DNA from: G963663735 sp963663735
Lineage (GTDB): Bacteria; Acidobacteriota; UBA6911; RPQK01; JAPXNP01
Assembly: GCA_963663735.2 (NCBI GenBank)
Contig: CAXXHN010000002.1
Span: 868,001-932,000, forward strand
Length of the DNA stretch: 64,000 nucleotides
Reading direction: 5' to 3'
Shown here: one piece after another, positions 27,689 through 37,573 of the stretch
Numbering within the stretch: position 1 is the first letter of the stretch
Layout of the letters: each line of letters starts with the position of its first letter
Translations under genes and position numbers: made by a program
Notes under the pieces: generated by a model
Database searches by the model: none
What the model was told of the DNA's origin: nothing
The model's input: the letters and a program-made list of their open reading frames with translations, nothing else

Positions 27689-28348
27689 ATGAGGAATAAG
27701 ATGAAGACAACCATCGTAGGAATAGGTGGGGGATCGGCTTCAGGAAAAACAACGTTTGTCAGATTACTTTCTAAGGTTATTGGGAAGGAAAACCTTTGTT
27801 TGATTCACCATGATTCATATTATAAAGACAGATCCGGGCTCAGCCTGGAAGCACGTGCTGATATCAATTATGATCATCCGTCAGCTCTGGATACCGGGTT
27901 GCTCGCAGGCCACCTGGAACAGCTGAAAAACGGCATGGAGATTGAAATCCCAGTTTATGACTTCCACACTCACTGCCGGGAAAAAAACACCGTCAGAGTG
28001 AGTCCAAAACCGCTTATCCTGGTTGAGGGAATCCTGGTGCTTGCTGAACCTGAATTGCTGGAATACTTTGACTTCAAGATTTTCATAGATCTGGATCCGG
28101 ACCTGCTTTTGTCTCGCAGGATCAGCAGGGATATAACAGAAAGAGGCAGAACAGTCGAAGCTTCATTGCGACAGTACGACCTGACAACCCGGCCGATGCT
28201 GTCTAAATTTGTTCTTCCCTCAAAGAATAATGCCCATCTTGTCCTGTCTGGGGCAAGAGCTTTTGAACAGACCACGATCGACATAATCGGACTTGGACTG
28301 AAATCACTGCAGGATCGCCGGAATACTGGATCCGGTAAAAATAATTGA
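27689..28348 (+). CDS. udk: Uridine kinase
   Basis: Phosphorylates uridine and cytidine for pyrimidine salvage. The 219-residue P-loop kinase has GIGGGSASGKTTFV (about residues 10-23), IHHDSYYKD, NYDHPSALD, PVYDFHTHCR and LVEGILVL, all in the order of the uridine kinase family, with length close to typical Udk (about 210). AAGGA lies seven bases before the chosen ATG. The lon gene follows 55 bases after the stop on the same strand. Confidence 0.92.
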   Translation: MRNKMKTTIVGIGGGSASGKTTFVRLLSKVIGKENLCLIHHDSYYKDRSGLSLEARADINYDHPSALDTGLLAGHLEQLKNGMEIEIPVYDFHTHCREKNTVRVSPKPLILVEGILVLAEPELLEYFDFKIFIDLDPDLLLSRRISRDITERGRTVEASLRQYDLTTRPMLSKFVLPSKNNAHLVLSGARAFEQTTIDIIGLGLKSLQDRRNTGSGKNN

Positions 28349-28403
28349 GTAAAAAAAGCCGTTGTACCTGACAATCCGCAAAAGGAATCTTATATACAAA
28401 TAT

Positions 28404-30860
28404 ATGGCTAACAAAGAAGACAGAGAACCCTCTGGGGTTCTGGAAGATATAAAAGAGAAAGTGGAAGTAGCCGAAGGTGAAAATAAGCCAGCTACAGATA
28501 AAGGGGAACTCATTCCATCAGGACGCAATTTGCCTGAAACAATTCCCATCCTCCCGCTGAAAGGGCGTCCTTTTTTTCCAGGTATCCACATCCCGTTGGA
28601 GGTGGAAGATGCTGATTTGTCGGCAGTTGAGTATTCAGTGGATTTCACTGACCATACCATTGGCCTGGTGATGATGAAAGATCCGGATCAAAAAGTTTCA
28701 GCTGAGAATCTCTGCAGGGTCGGGGTAGCTGCCAGAATCCTCAATTCTTTTGACGAAGGTGACAACAACGAAATTTCACAGGTGCTGATTGCCTGCCTGG
28801 AACGATTTGAAATAGTTGAGGTTCATGAGACCGCCAAAGGTTTGCAGGCCGAGGTGAAGTATGTCCTCGAAGCTGAAGAAGATAACAGCAGTGACGAGCT
28901 GAAGGCATTTTCACTTTCAATTATTTCATCAATGCGTGACCTGATGAAGTTGAATCCTTTGCAGGCTGAGGCTATCAAACTGTTCCTGAAGCGTTCTTCG
29001 CTGGATAATCCAGGGCAGCTGGCCGACTTTGCAGCCACTCTTACTACTGCCGAAGGCCATGACCTGCAGAGAGTGCTGGAGGCTTTTGATCTCCGACTCC
29101 GGATAGAACGGTCACTGCTCCTGTTAAAGAAGGAAGTAGAAATTTCCAAAATCCAAAATCGGATTGTCAGGCAGATTGAAAACAAAATGTCTGATCAACG
29201 TCGGGACTTTTTCCTGAAAGAACAGCTTAAAGCCATTAAAAAAGAGCTGGGCCTGGAAAAAGAAGGCAAAGAAACAGAGATCGAGAAGTTTCAGGAGAGG
29301 ATAGCTAAGCTGGTATTGAATGAGGAAGCCCGGCAGACTGTCGAAGATGAAATGGAAAAGTTCAGCCTTCTGGAACCGATGTCTCCAGAATATACCGTAT
29401 CCAGAAATTACCTGGACTGGCTCACCGTACTTCCATGGGGCAGGACAAGCAAGGATAACTACAATCTTAAAAGGGCAACCAGGATTCTGGACAGGGATCA
29501 TTACGGGCTGGTTGACGTCAAGGCCAGGATACTTGAATTCATTGCTGTTGGGAAAATGAAGGGAGGCATTTCAGGATCAATAATTTGCCTGGTAGGCCCT
29601 CCGGGAGTAGGCAAAACCTCTGTAGGTAAAAGCATTGCTTCAGCCCTTGGCAGGAATTTCTACAGATTTTCCCTGGGAGGAATGCGGGACGAGGCTGAAA
29701 TAAAGGGCCACCGGCGTACCTACATCGGAGCAATGCCGGGCAAACTTCTGCAGGCAATAAAGACAACCAAGACAGCAAATCCTGTAATCATGCTTGATGA
29801 AATTGATAAAATAGGTGCCTCTTTCAGGGGTGATCCAGCTTCAGCCCTGCTGGAGGTACTCGACCCTGAACAGAACCACGCCTTCAGAGACCATTATCTG
29901 GATGTACCATTCAACCTGTCAGAGGTGCTTTTTATTACAACTGCCAATCTGCTGGATACTATCCCTTCAGCCCTGCTGGATCGCATGGAAGTTATCCGTT
30001 TGTCGGGATACGTAATGGAGGAAAAGCTTGAAATCGCCCGGAGATTCCTTATTCCCAGGGCCCTGGTTAACCATGGACTCAACAAAGATCAAATAGTTAT
30101 CCGCAAGGATGCTCTCAAAAAAATCGTCAACGGTTACGCCCGTGAGGCTGGAGTAAGGTCTCTGGAAAACCAGATCAAGAAAATAATGAGAAAAGCCGCC
30201 CTTTCCTTTGCCAGTGGCGAAACTGAAAAAATTGTTGTCACTGCCGGGTCGCTCAAAGAATATTTGGGAATGCCGATATTCGTTGACGAAGAGCTTTTGG
30301 AATCCCATCCTGGAATCGTAAACGGCCTGGCCTGGACCAGTATGGGTGGCGCTACCCTGCAGGTTGAAGCTACCGCCATGGCTTCAAAACGAAAAGGAAT
30401 CAAGCAGACCGGTCAGCTGGGCGATGTGATGATGGAGAGTTCAGAAATTGCCTACTCCTTTGTCATGGGTAATCTGAAGAAATTCGGGAAGGATCCGAAA
30501 TTCTTTGATAATAATTTCATACATCTCCACGTGCCAGCTGGAGCTACACCAAAAGACGGACCCTCTGCAGGGGTTACGATGGCGACAGCCCTGCTTTCCC
30601 TGGTTTTGAATAAACCGGTAACCAAGGGGCTGGCAATGACAGGAGAACTTACCCTTACCGGGAGAATTTTGAGTATCGGCGGGGTAAAAGAAAAAATAAT
30701 TGCTGCTAAAAGAGCCGGATTGAAGGCTCTGATTTTTCCTGAAGGTAACAGGAAGGATGTAGGAGAACTGGATTCCTACTTGACCGACGGCCTGAGCATT
30801 TATTTTGCCAGGGAGTTTGATGACATATACAGACTGGCCCTTAATGGCGGTAAAAAATAG
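28404..30860 (+). CDS. lon: ATP-dependent protease Lon (LonA type)
   Basis: Cytoplasmic AAA+ serine protease for protein quality control. The 818-residue chain has an N-terminal substrate-binding domain (TIPILPLKGRPFFPG, about 45-60) and a coiled-coil middle (KNQ-type block near FFLKEQLKAIKKELG). The AAA module has Walker A GPPGVGKTS, Walker B VIMLDEIDK and the sensor block FITTANLLDTIPSALLDRME. The proteolytic domain has the catalytic Ser in TPKDGPSAGVTMATAL and Lys in GGVKEKIIAAKRAG. An upstream in-frame TTG would add 14 residues. An intrinsic terminator follows about 30 bases after the stop. Confidence 0.97.
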   Translation: MANKEDREPSGVLEDIKEKVEVAEGENKPATDKGELIPSGRNLPETIPILPLKGRPFFPGIHIPLEVEDADLSAVEYSVDFTDHTIGLVMMKDPDQKVSAENLCRVGVAARILNSFDEGDNNEISQVLIACLERFEIVEVHETAKGLQAEVKYVLEAEEDNSSDELKAFSLSIISSMRDLMKLNPLQAEAIKLFLKRSSLDNPGQLADFAATLTTAEGHDLQRVLEAFDLRLRIERSLLLLKKEVEISKIQNRIVRQIENKMSDQRRDFFLKEQLKAIKKELGLEKEGKETEIEKFQERIAKLVLNEEARQTVEDEMEKFSLLEPMSPEYTVSRNYLDWLTVLPWGRTSKDNYNLKRATRILDRDHYGLVDVKARILEFIAVGKMKGGISGSIICLVGPPGVGKTSVGKSIASALGRNFYRFSLGGMRDEAEIKGHRRTYIGAMPGKLLQAIKTTKTANPVIMLDEIDKIGASFRGDPASALLEVLDPEQNHAFRDHYLDVPFNLSEVLFITTANLLDTIPSALLDRMEVIRLSGYVMEEKLEIARRFLIPRALVNHGLNKDQIVIRKDALKKIVNGYAREAGVRSLENQIKKIMRKAALSFASGETEKIVVTAGSLKEYLGMPIFVDEELLESHPGIVNGLAWTSMGGATLQVEATAMASKRKGIKQTGQLGDVMMESSEIAYSFVMGNLKKFGKDPKFFDNNFIHLHVPAGATPKDGPSAGVTMATALLSLVLNKPVTKGLAMTGELTLTGRILSIGGVKEKIIAAKRAGLKALIFPEGNRKDVGELDSYLTDGLSIYFAREFDDIYRLALNGGKK

Positions 30861-30889
30861 GCGGGATAAGCTATTAATCATATAGTTGT

Positions 30890-30943
30890 AAGCCTGGACC
30901 TTCCGGTTTTGTTAGTCTTTCCGGAGACCAGGCTTTTCTTTTT
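30890..30943 (+). terminator. Intrinsic terminator after lon
   Basis: Stem AAGCCTGG / CCAGGCTT continues, after a small internal loop, into TCCGG / CCGGA around a 14-base loop and is followed by TTCTTTTT. It begins 29 bases after the lon stop codon and separates it from the exoribonuclease gene. Confidence 0.85.
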
Positions 30944-31003
30944 CTGCGACTGAAAAAATAATATATCCTCATACTTATGCAGCTTCAGCTTGGTTAAACA
31001 GAT

Positions 31004-33007
31004 ATGGAAACAGAAATCGTTGAATTCATGGATGGGGATACTCTCAAAATTGGCCTTGTATCAAAACGAAGCGCCAGTCGAATCCAGGTCACGGATCAGA
31101 ATGGAAAGCAGCAGAGCCTGAACAGCAGGCAGATCCTGCTTATCCATAACAATAAATCTTCATCAAATGAATTTAACGAGTATGCAAGGTTATACCTGGA
31201 CTCCGTCAAGATGCTGGCAGACGAAATCGACACTGAATTACTTTGGGAAAACATTGAAAAAAAAGATGATAACCTTGATCCAGAAATAGCCTCCCAGATT
31301 TACTTCGGCGACTCCGATACCATTAATCAATCCGCTATAATCAGGGCTGCGGTCAGAGATAACCTCCACTTTAAAACCAAGGGAGTCCATATTCTGGTAA
31401 GGGATTCCCATCAGGTTGAAGAACAGAAACATGTTCAACAAAAAAAAGCTGAAAAGCAGGCAATTAATGAAAGATTTATAACCTGGGCTGCCAATCTCCT
31501 GGAAGGTGAGACCAGTCAGCCACCTGTTTTCCATCCGGAGTTTCTTCCCTTCCTTAACAGCCTGGAACAGTCCCTTTCCAATGAAGGCTATAACCTGGAA
31601 CCATGGCTGCAGGAATTGATCAGGTATCATTCCGGACCATTTCGCAGCAGAGCTGAAACCATTGTATTGATCCTGGTTGGCGGCAACAGGCTGCCGGAGA
31701 ATGCCGACCCCTTTATCCTGGAATCAGGTGTTCCCCTGGAGTTCAGTGAAGCATCCCTGGAAGAAGCCGAAAGAATTAGAGTATATAATCCAGGGCCTGA
31801 AGATATCCAGGCAGAATCCGGCGTTATTTTTTCAATCGACGATGAAGATACGGAAGAAATTGATGACGCTGTCTCAATAACTGAATCCGACAATCACTAT
31901 CAAATAGGCATACACATTGCTGATGCCGCTTCATTTATCGCACCTGGTTCGTTATTGGACCAGGAGGCGGCTCTGCGTTATACCTCGATATATCTTCCGC
32001 ACAGCCATATTAGAATGCTTCCGGAATCCTTCTCCTGCGACCTGTTGAGTCTGCGTGAAAATCAGGTGAGACCTGTAGTCAGCTGTAATCTACTGGTCAG
32101 CAAGGAGATGGAAATAGTAGAGTGGAATTTTTCAAGGAATTTTTTACAGGTTCAGAAAAACCTGACCTACTGTCATGCTGACACCTTACTGGGTTCGGCC
32201 AATCCGACAGAAAATCCATCAGAGTTGCAAAAAGGACTCCTGGTATTAAAAATTTTTGCTGATAAACTCCTCCAGGAACGGATCGAAAAAGGAGCACTGG
32301 TTATCAATCGGCCGGAAATTAAAATCAGCATTAAGAATGGGAAAATAGAGCTAAACCTGCTCGAACCTGATTCTCCATCCAGGCTGATTATCAGTGAGCT
32401 GGCAATTCTTTATAACAGTCTTGCGGCCGGCCTTGCCTCCCAGAACCAGGTTCCGTTCATATTCAGGTCCCAGAAAAAACCGGAAAAGGAAATTCCCGAG
32501 TTTCCTGCTGTCGGCTATGATCATTTTGCGGCTTACAATCTTTTTTCTGCTTTGGAGCCCAGTGTTACCGGTCTCGAAACCCTATCCCATTTTGGATTGG
32601 GCCTTGATGCATATGCCCAGGTCACTTCTCCTATAAGGCGCTATACAGATCTGCTCAACCAACGGCAGCTATGCAGTTATATCAGTGGAGAAGTCCCTGT
32701 GCATACAGCTGAAAAACTGGAGGAACACCTGGGAGGGCTTGCGTCAGCTGACCGGCTGACCAGGAATCTTGAAAGAAAAACTAACCGTCTGTTTACCCTG
32801 CGCTTTCTGTTGCAGGATAAAAGAAAAGAGTTTGATCTGGTAGTGCTGCAGAATATTAAAGGGGGATACCTGGTAGAGAGTATTCCAGAATGCTACCGGG
32901 GAACACTGGCTTCATCTGAGGAACTCCTGCCCGGGACCAGGCTTAAAGCCAGGATAAGTAAAATCGATCCTGAAAGCGATACCTTGCAATTCACCAGCGA
33001 GTTGTAA
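31004..33007 (+). CDS. RNB-domain exoribonuclease (RNase II/R family)
   Basis: A 667-residue 3'-5' exoribonuclease. The catalytic RNB domain is clear: FSIDDEDTEEIDDAVSI (about 275-291) supplies the acidic metal-binding residues. It is followed by IGIHIADAASFI, LRYTSIYLPH, MLPESFSCDLLSLRE and the C-terminal AQVTSPIRRYTDLLNQRQL with the conserved arginine. The N-terminal 170 residues are only weakly like cold-shock domains, and a short S1-like segment ends the protein. It is shorter than E. coli RNase R (813) and near RNase II size; the pattern resembles the RNase II-like group in cyanobacteria and Deinococcus. It converges with ispG. Confidence 0.9.
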   Translation: METEIVEFMDGDTLKIGLVSKRSASRIQVTDQNGKQQSLNSRQILLIHNNKSSSNEFNEYARLYLDSVKMLADEIDTELLWENIEKKDDNLDPEIASQIYFGDSDTINQSAIIRAAVRDNLHFKTKGVHILVRDSHQVEEQKHVQQKKAEKQAINERFITWAANLLEGETSQPPVFHPEFLPFLNSLEQSLSNEGYNLEPWLQELIRYHSGPFRSRAETIVLILVGGNRLPENADPFILESGVPLEFSEASLEEAERIRVYNPGPEDIQAESGVIFSIDDEDTEEIDDAVSITESDNHYQIGIHIADAASFIAPGSLLDQEAALRYTSIYLPHSHIRMLPESFSCDLLSLRENQVRPVVSCNLLVSKEMEIVEWNFSRNFLQVQKNLTYCHADTLLGSANPTENPSELQKGLLVLKIFADKLLQERIEKGALVINRPEIKISIKNGKIELNLLEPDSPSRLIISELAILYNSLAAGLASQNQVPFIFRSQKKPEKEIPEFPAVGYDHFAAYNLFSALEPSVTGLETLSHFGLGLDAYAQVTSPIRRYTDLLNQRQLCSYISGEVPVHTAEKLEEHLGGLASADRLTRNLERKTNRLFTLRFLLQDKRKEFDLVVLQNIKGGYLVESIPECYRGTLASSEELLPGTRLKARISKIDPESDTLQFTSEL

Positions 33008-33050
33008 TTATCCAGATGTAAAACAGGTGAATCCAGGAACTAAAACATTC

Positions 33051-34262
33051 TTATTTCGAGAATCTATCTTCAACATACTTATTAAGAAGATCAATAAAAA
33101 CCCCTGATAAATCGTTGTTTTTTAGAGTTGTATAATGTTTTCCATCAATGAATACCGGGGCTTTAGGTTCCTCTCCATCACCCGGCAATGAAATTCCGAT
33201 ATCAGCGTGTTTTGATTCTCCAGGACCGTTGACAACGCAGCCCATGACCGCGATTTTGAGTTTTTCCGCACCAGGATATTTATCCTTCCAGACATTCCTG
33301 GCCACATTGAGGTAATCCTGGATATCCCGTGCCAGTTCCTGGAAAAGAGTACTGTTGGTGCGGCCGCATCCAGGGCAGGAGGTGACTTGCGGCGTAAAGA
33401 ACCTTAGAGCCAGCGACTGCAGGACCTGCCTGGCGATAAGTACTTCCTCAGTCCGGGCAGCTCCGGGATCCGGGGTAATGCTTACCCTGATGGTGTCCCC
33501 GATTCCCTGGTTCAGCAAGACTGCCAATGCCGCGGAACTGGCAACAATGCCTTTATAACCGATTCCTGCTTCGGTCAGGCCAAGATGAAGGGGGTAAGCG
33601 CATTTTTCCGAAAGCTCCTTATAAATGGAAATCAAGGCCGGGACTTCTGAAACCTTGGCACTGAGAATGATTTGATCATGAGGCAGTCCGGCTTCTTCAG
33701 CGGCAAGTGCGGAATTCAAGGCGCTTTTGACTATAGCATCCTTGAGAACTTCAGCCGAAGCCAGAGGATTATCAAGGCGGGCATTTTCTTCCATTAAACT
33801 GGCCAGCAGGCGCTGGTCCAGGGATCCCCAGTTCACACCGATTCTGACAGGTTTTTCATACTTGACCGCGACCTTGATTATCCGGGTAAAATGTTCATCA
33901 CGCCTGCTTCCCATTCCTACGTTTCCAGGATTTATCCGGTACTTGGACAAAAGCCTGGCACAGTCCGGGTATTTTTCCAGCATAAGGTGCCCGTTGTAAT
34001 GGAAATCTCCAACTATCGGGATATCACACGATCTTCTGCGCAGCCTTTCCACAATCAACGGAACCGCTTCAGCTGCGGCATCATTATTGACAGTAACTCT
34101 GACCAGTTCCGATCCAGCTTCCACAAGCTCTCTAATCTGGGCAACCGTAGAATCTACATCGGATGTTGTGGTGTTGGTCATTGATTGCACGGCAACGGGA
34201 GCACCACCCCCGATGTAAACATTGCCTACCCTGACCATTGATGTTTTTCTGCGTGAATTCAT
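33051..34262 (-). CDS. ispG: 4-hydroxy-3-methylbut-2-en-1-yl diphosphate synthase
   Basis: [4Fe-4S] enzyme of the MEP isoprenoid pathway (GcpE). The 403-residue chain has the TIM-barrel start VRVGNVYIGGGAPVAVQSMT, GDFHYNGHL, RINPGNVG and ARTEEVLIARQVLQSL. The C-terminal domain holds the cluster cysteines in CPGCGR and in AVMGCVVNGPGESKHADIG, with the conserved Glu. Length fits the direct (non-inserted) bacterial type. AAAGGA lies about 13 bases before the ATG; a start eight codons later is possible. It follows the GerMN gene by 43 bases on the same strand. The window thus indicates MEP-dependent isoprenoid synthesis. Confidence 0.95.
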   Translation of the reverse strand: MNSRRKTSMVRVGNVYIGGGAPVAVQSMTNTTTSDVDSTVAQIRELVEAGSELVRVTVNNDAAAEAVPLIVERLRRRSCDIPIVGDFHYNGHLMLEKYPDCARLLSKYRINPGNVGMGSRRDEHFTRIIKVAVKYEKPVRIGVNWGSLDQRLLASLMEENARLDNPLASAEVLKDAIVKSALNSALAAEEAGLPHDQIILSAKVSEVPALISIYKELSEKCAYPLHLGLTEAGIGYKGIVASSAALAVLLNQGIGDTIRVSITPDPGAARTEEVLIARQVLQSLALRFFTPQVTSCPGCGRTNSTLFQELARDIQDYLNVARNVWKDKYPGAEKLKIAVMGCVVNGPGESKHADIGISLPGDGEEPKAPVFIDGKHYTTLKNNDLSGVFIDLLNKYVEDRFSK

Positions 34263-34305
34263 TTAACTATTGTATCCTTTTAAAATTAGTAATTGCTTTC
34301 CAGTG

Positions 34306-34932
34306 TCACGGCTGCAAGACATTCCCCGGACTTCCATCTACCAGAATTACAACATCTTCCACTCCTTCAAACTGAAGCAGGGTATTAGTTATCTGGGCAC
34401 GGATAGCCATGGTTTGGCAGGACCCGGCAACGCCATCCTCTAACTCCCGGCTGAAATCAGCGTACACTGTACCTGATTCCCGCCTGATTCCCAGAAGCCT
34501 GACTCCAGGATTAAGGGAGGTATAATATCCCTGCCCTTTTTCCGTTTCTGATGGACCATTAAGCAGTTCTGTCAAAGACTTAAATAAAATATCCTCAACC
34601 TCTTTATCACTACGGAAAACAGGGAAAATATCTTCGCAGTCAGCTATACTGGAATTGAAATCTTCATTACCAAAAAACAATTTATACTCTATTGAAAGCG
34701 GCTGTGCCTCAGCCGCAGGTTCACCAGTTTCAGAAAAAATAGAATTTGCCTTTGTTTCAGCAGCAGATGGTTGAACCTGCTGAATCGAACTCCCATCCGC
34801 GGGAGATGTATCATATTTTATGTAGAGTAGATATCCACAAATAAAAATTATGCCTACAGGTATTACAATCCACAGCCATGTTTTCCCTTTCAACCCTGCC
34901 CTGTTTTTTCGGCGGGAATTACTTACAGGCAT
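34306..34932 (-). CDS. GerMN-domain membrane-anchored protein
   Basis: A 208-residue protein with a basic N-terminus, one membrane helix (LWIVIPVGIIFICGYLLYI, about 19-37), a low-complexity Ser/Ala/Glu linker, and a C-terminal GerMN domain (about 90-208). Domain blocks include SIEYKLFFGNEDF, SLTELLNGPSETEK, GYYTSLNPGVRLLGI and SGTVYADFSRELEDG. GerMN domains occur in germination/sporulation proteins and in extracytoplasmic proteins of non-sporeformers, where they are thought to bind cell-wall components. It starts eight bases after the aminotransferase gene, so it is probably co-transcribed with it and with ispG. Confidence 0.8.
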   Translation of the reverse strand: MPVSNSRRKNRAGLKGKTWLWIVIPVGIIFICGYLLYIKYDTSPADGSSIQQVQPSAAETKANSIFSETGEPAAEAQPLSIEYKLFFGNEDFNSSIADCEDIFPVFRSDKEVEDILFKSLTELLNGPSETEKGQGYYTSLNPGVRLLGIRRESGTVYADFSRELEDGVAGSCQTMAIRAQITNTLLQFEGVEDVVILVDGSPGNVLQP

Positions 34933-34940
34933 ACTGTTGT

Positions 34941-36155
34941 CTACCTCCCTTTACCTCTGGCTTCAGCTCCTGCCAACTGGAAGAACTTTTCCAGCCTTTT
35001 CAGGCCTTCACTGATATTCTCCATGGAATTAGTGTAACTCAGTCGTATGTAGCCCTCACCATTAGATCCGAAATCAATTCCGGGAGTGAGGGCTACTCCG
35101 GTAGATTCAAGAAGCTCAAAAACAAATTTATACACATTGTCAGTAAACTTACTGACATTTATGAATACATAAAAAGCGCCTGCCGGTTCAACCTTTACTT
35201 CCAGGCCGATTTCTTTAAGCCTGAAAAGCGTATACCTTCTTCTCCTGTCATATTCGAGCCTCATCAATTCGACCTCAGGGCCGGCTTCCCTAAGAGCGGT
35301 GATAGCTGCCACCTGGGTGAAATCAGGAGCTGAAATAACCAGGTTTTGCTGAATTTTCCAGGCTGGACGTACCAGATCTTCCGGGAGTATCGCATAACCC
35401 AACCGCCAACCGGTCATGGCAAACAGTTTGGAAAAACCGTTTAAAACCACGGAATCATCAGTAAATTCGCGAATGGAATGAACCTCTTCGCCATACGTCA
35501 GCCCATGATAGATCTCATCTGAAATGATCAGCGCTTCACCTTCAATTGAATAGACCAGGTCCCTGAGATGATCAGCCGGGGTAATGATTCCGGTAGGATT
35601 GGATGGAGAATTAATCATCAGGGCTTTAACCGCGCCCTGATTTTTCTTCAAATACTCCCTGATTCCCTGGAGCGGATATTGAAAACCGTCCTCTTCATAA
35701 ACACATATTGGTACTGGTATACCTCCAAAGGATCGGATAAATTCCGCATAACAGGAGTATCCCGGGTCTGTCAGCAGCACTTGATCTCCAGGATCCAGGA
35801 GCGCCGCAAAAAGCACAGTCATCGCACAGGAACTGCCGGGTGAAACAACTATATGATCAGGCTTTATTCGGGTGCCGTACTGAGTCCAGTGCCATTCCGC
35901 GATCGCTTCTCTCAGCTCTATCCGGCCCAGGGAGTGAGTATAGTGGGTATATCCGTCACTGAGAGCCCTGGCGGCAGCCTCCTTGATAATTTCTGGAGTA
36001 TCAAAGTCCGGCTCTCCAACTTCAAGATGGATTATCGAACGGCCCTGTTTTTCTAGCTCAAGCGCTCTCTCCAGAACCTCCATAACTATAAAAGGCTGTA
36101 TGTCCCTGCCTCTGCTGCCTGCCCTGCTGATATTGTTTTGTTCTACTTTGTCCAT
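34941..36155 (-). CDS. PLP-dependent aminotransferase, class I/II (AspC-like)
   Basis: A 404-residue fold-type I aminotransferase. Typical blocks are IIHLEVGEPDFDTPE, GYTHYTHSLGRIELREA, the PLP-binding lysine in NGFSKLFAMTGWRLGY (about residue 235), INSPSNPTG and ISDEIYHGLTYGE. The pattern matches the aspartate/aromatic aminotransferase group used in amino-acid biosynthesis, but the exact substrate cannot be told. An ATG beginning MDKVEQNN was chosen, ten bases after AGG; a 13-residue longer form is possible. Genes for a GerMN protein and ispG follow closely on the same strand. Confidence 0.88.
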   Translation of the reverse strand: MDKVEQNNISRAGSRGRDIQPFIVMEVLERALELEKQGRSIIHLEVGEPDFDTPEIIKEAAARALSDGYTHYTHSLGRIELREAIAEWHWTQYGTRIKPDHIVVSPGSSCAMTVLFAALLDPGDQVLLTDPGYSCYAEFIRSFGGIPVPICVYEEDGFQYPLQGIREYLKKNQGAVKALMINSPSNPTGIITPADHLRDLVYSIEGEALIISDEIYHGLTYGEEVHSIREFTDDSVVLNGFSKLFAMTGWRLGYAILPEDLVRPAWKIQQNLVISAPDFTQVAAITALREAGPEVELMRLEYDRRRRYTLFRLKEIGLEVKVEPAGAFYVFINVSKFTDNVYKFVFELLESTGVALTPGIDFGSNGEGYIRLSYTNSMENISEGLKRLEKFFQLAGAEARGKGR

Positions 36156-36263
36156 TTTTTTATACCTGAAGTTTATTATTAGAAGGGGACACAAATGACT
36201 TATAAACCAGGCCTCACTGGCCCGGTTTATTCCAGGATTCCTTTTCGAAGATAAACCAGGATC

Positions 36264-37412
36264 CTACTGCAGGGCCTGATTGAAGTCGTCAATAAGGTCA
36301 TCGGTGCCTTCCACTCCTACTGAAACCCTGATCAGGAAATCGCTGATCCCCATATCCTGTCTTTCCCAGGCGGAAAGTCCGGAGTGGGATGTAAGGCTGG
36401 GGCGGGATAACAAACTTTCCACTCCTCCCAGGCTGGGGGCTTCAATCGGAATTTCCAGCCTGCTAAGGAATTTTCTGGTTGTTTCTGAAGCATTGTTCAG
36501 TTCCATGCTTAACATGCCGCAGAATCCGGAAAACATTTTTTTTGTTTCCTCATCTCCTCCGGAATCGGGCAGACCTGGATAATATACTTTTTTAACTCTC
36601 GAATGCCCATTCAGGAATTCGGCCAGGGCAGCGGCATTTTCATTATGCTGCTTAATCCTTAGCGGCATCGTTTTTATCCCTCGCTGCAAAAGAAAACAGG
36701 CATGCGGGTCCAGGGTCGCCCCGAAGTGAAGATTCCTCTGCTTGATTTTTTTAATATGATCAGCCTTCCCGATCACTGCTCCAGCTATTATGTCGGAATG
36801 ACCGTTCAGGTATTTGGTGCAGCTATGCAGGATTATGTCAAAACCAATACTGACAGGCTTGAAATTAGCCGGAGAAGCAAAAGTGTTGTCAATCATTGAA
36901 ACGAGGCCTTTTTCCCTTGAAAAATTTGCTGCTTCCAACAGGTTTTCAACCTGCATAAGAGGATTGGTAATAGATTCAACCAGTATAACCTTGGTGTTCC
37001 GCTTCAGATGCTTCTCCAGGGTTTTCCGTGACAGGTCTTTTAAGAAACTTACTTCTATTCCGAAACGCGAAAACTCGCGGGTTATCAGGTCCCTGGTACC
37101 ACCATAGATGCAATTCTGGGCCATCATGTGGTCGCCGGACTGCAGAAAAGAAAGCAGTGAATCGCTGACGGCAGCCATACCGCTCGCTGTAACCAGGGCG
37201 GTTTCCCCTTCTTCAAGCGTTGCCAGTTTTTCACCCAGGACCAAGTGGTTAGGAGTGTTGTTAAGCCTGGTGTATTTAATGTCTTCATAGGATGATTCCC
37301 CGGTATGAAGATATGTGGAAGACTGGAATATCGGGAAGTTTACCGCTCCGCAGACTTTTTCTTTAGGTTCTCCGGCGTGAACCGCTGATGTTTCGATTGA
37401 GTACTTTTTCAT
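36264..37412 (-). CDS. Cys/Met metabolism PLP-dependent enzyme (cystathionine gamma-synthase/lyase type)
   Basis: A 382-residue enzyme of the trans-sulfuration family. Visible blocks are TSAVHAGEPKEKVCGAVNFP, TRLNNTPNHLVLGEKLATLE, ALVTASGMAAV, the PLP lysine in LHSCTKYLNGHSDIIAG (about residue 195) and SLGGVESLLSRPSLTSHS. Members include cystathionine gamma-synthase, gamma- and beta-lyases and methionine gamma-lyase; sequence alone does not separate them safely. The start at MKKYSIETSA gives the usual family length (about 380); the frame is open a further 56 codons upstream, but that part is unlike the family. No SAM-type riboswitch was seen upstream. It is divergent from the exported lectin-like gene. 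Confidence 0.88.
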   Translation of the reverse strand: MKKYSIETSAVHAGEPKEKVCGAVNFPIFQSSTYLHTGESSYEDIKYTRLNNTPNHLVLGEKLATLEEGETALVTASGMAAVSDSLLSFLQSGDHMMAQNCIYGGTRDLITREFSRFGIEVSFLKDLSRKTLEKHLKRNTKVILVESITNPLMQVENLLEAANFSREKGLVSMIDNTFASPANFKPVSIGFDIILHSCTKYLNGHSDIIAGAVIGKADHIKKIKQRNLHFGATLDPHACFLLQRGIKTMPLRIKQHNENAAALAEFLNGHSRVKKVYYPGLPDSGGDEETKKMFSGFCGMLSMELNNASETTRKFLSRLEIPIEAPSLGGVESLLSRPSLTSHSGLSAWERQDMGISDFLIRVSVGVEGTDDLIDDFNQALQ

Positions 37413-37573
37413 AATAAATTCAGGCCACCTTTTCAGTAGAACATTATATTGAAATTGAGATCCATTAGAAGCTCTGTTTCCTTCCAGGAAAATCTCCGGT
37501 ACTGATCTCCTGATAATATTACCAATTACTATCTTCTTGCATTTTGCTCTGTCCACTGTGAAAATCAAAAACC

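Noticed and set aside
34878..35333. 151-codon plus-strand frame over the aminotransferase and GerMN genes
   Set aside because: It lies opposite two well-supported genes and its translation is low in recognisable motifs.
37413..37573. SAM or other sulfur riboswitch upstream of the Cys/Met enzyme
   Set aside because: None of the conserved SAM-riboswitch stem elements could be found in the 160-base divergent gap.
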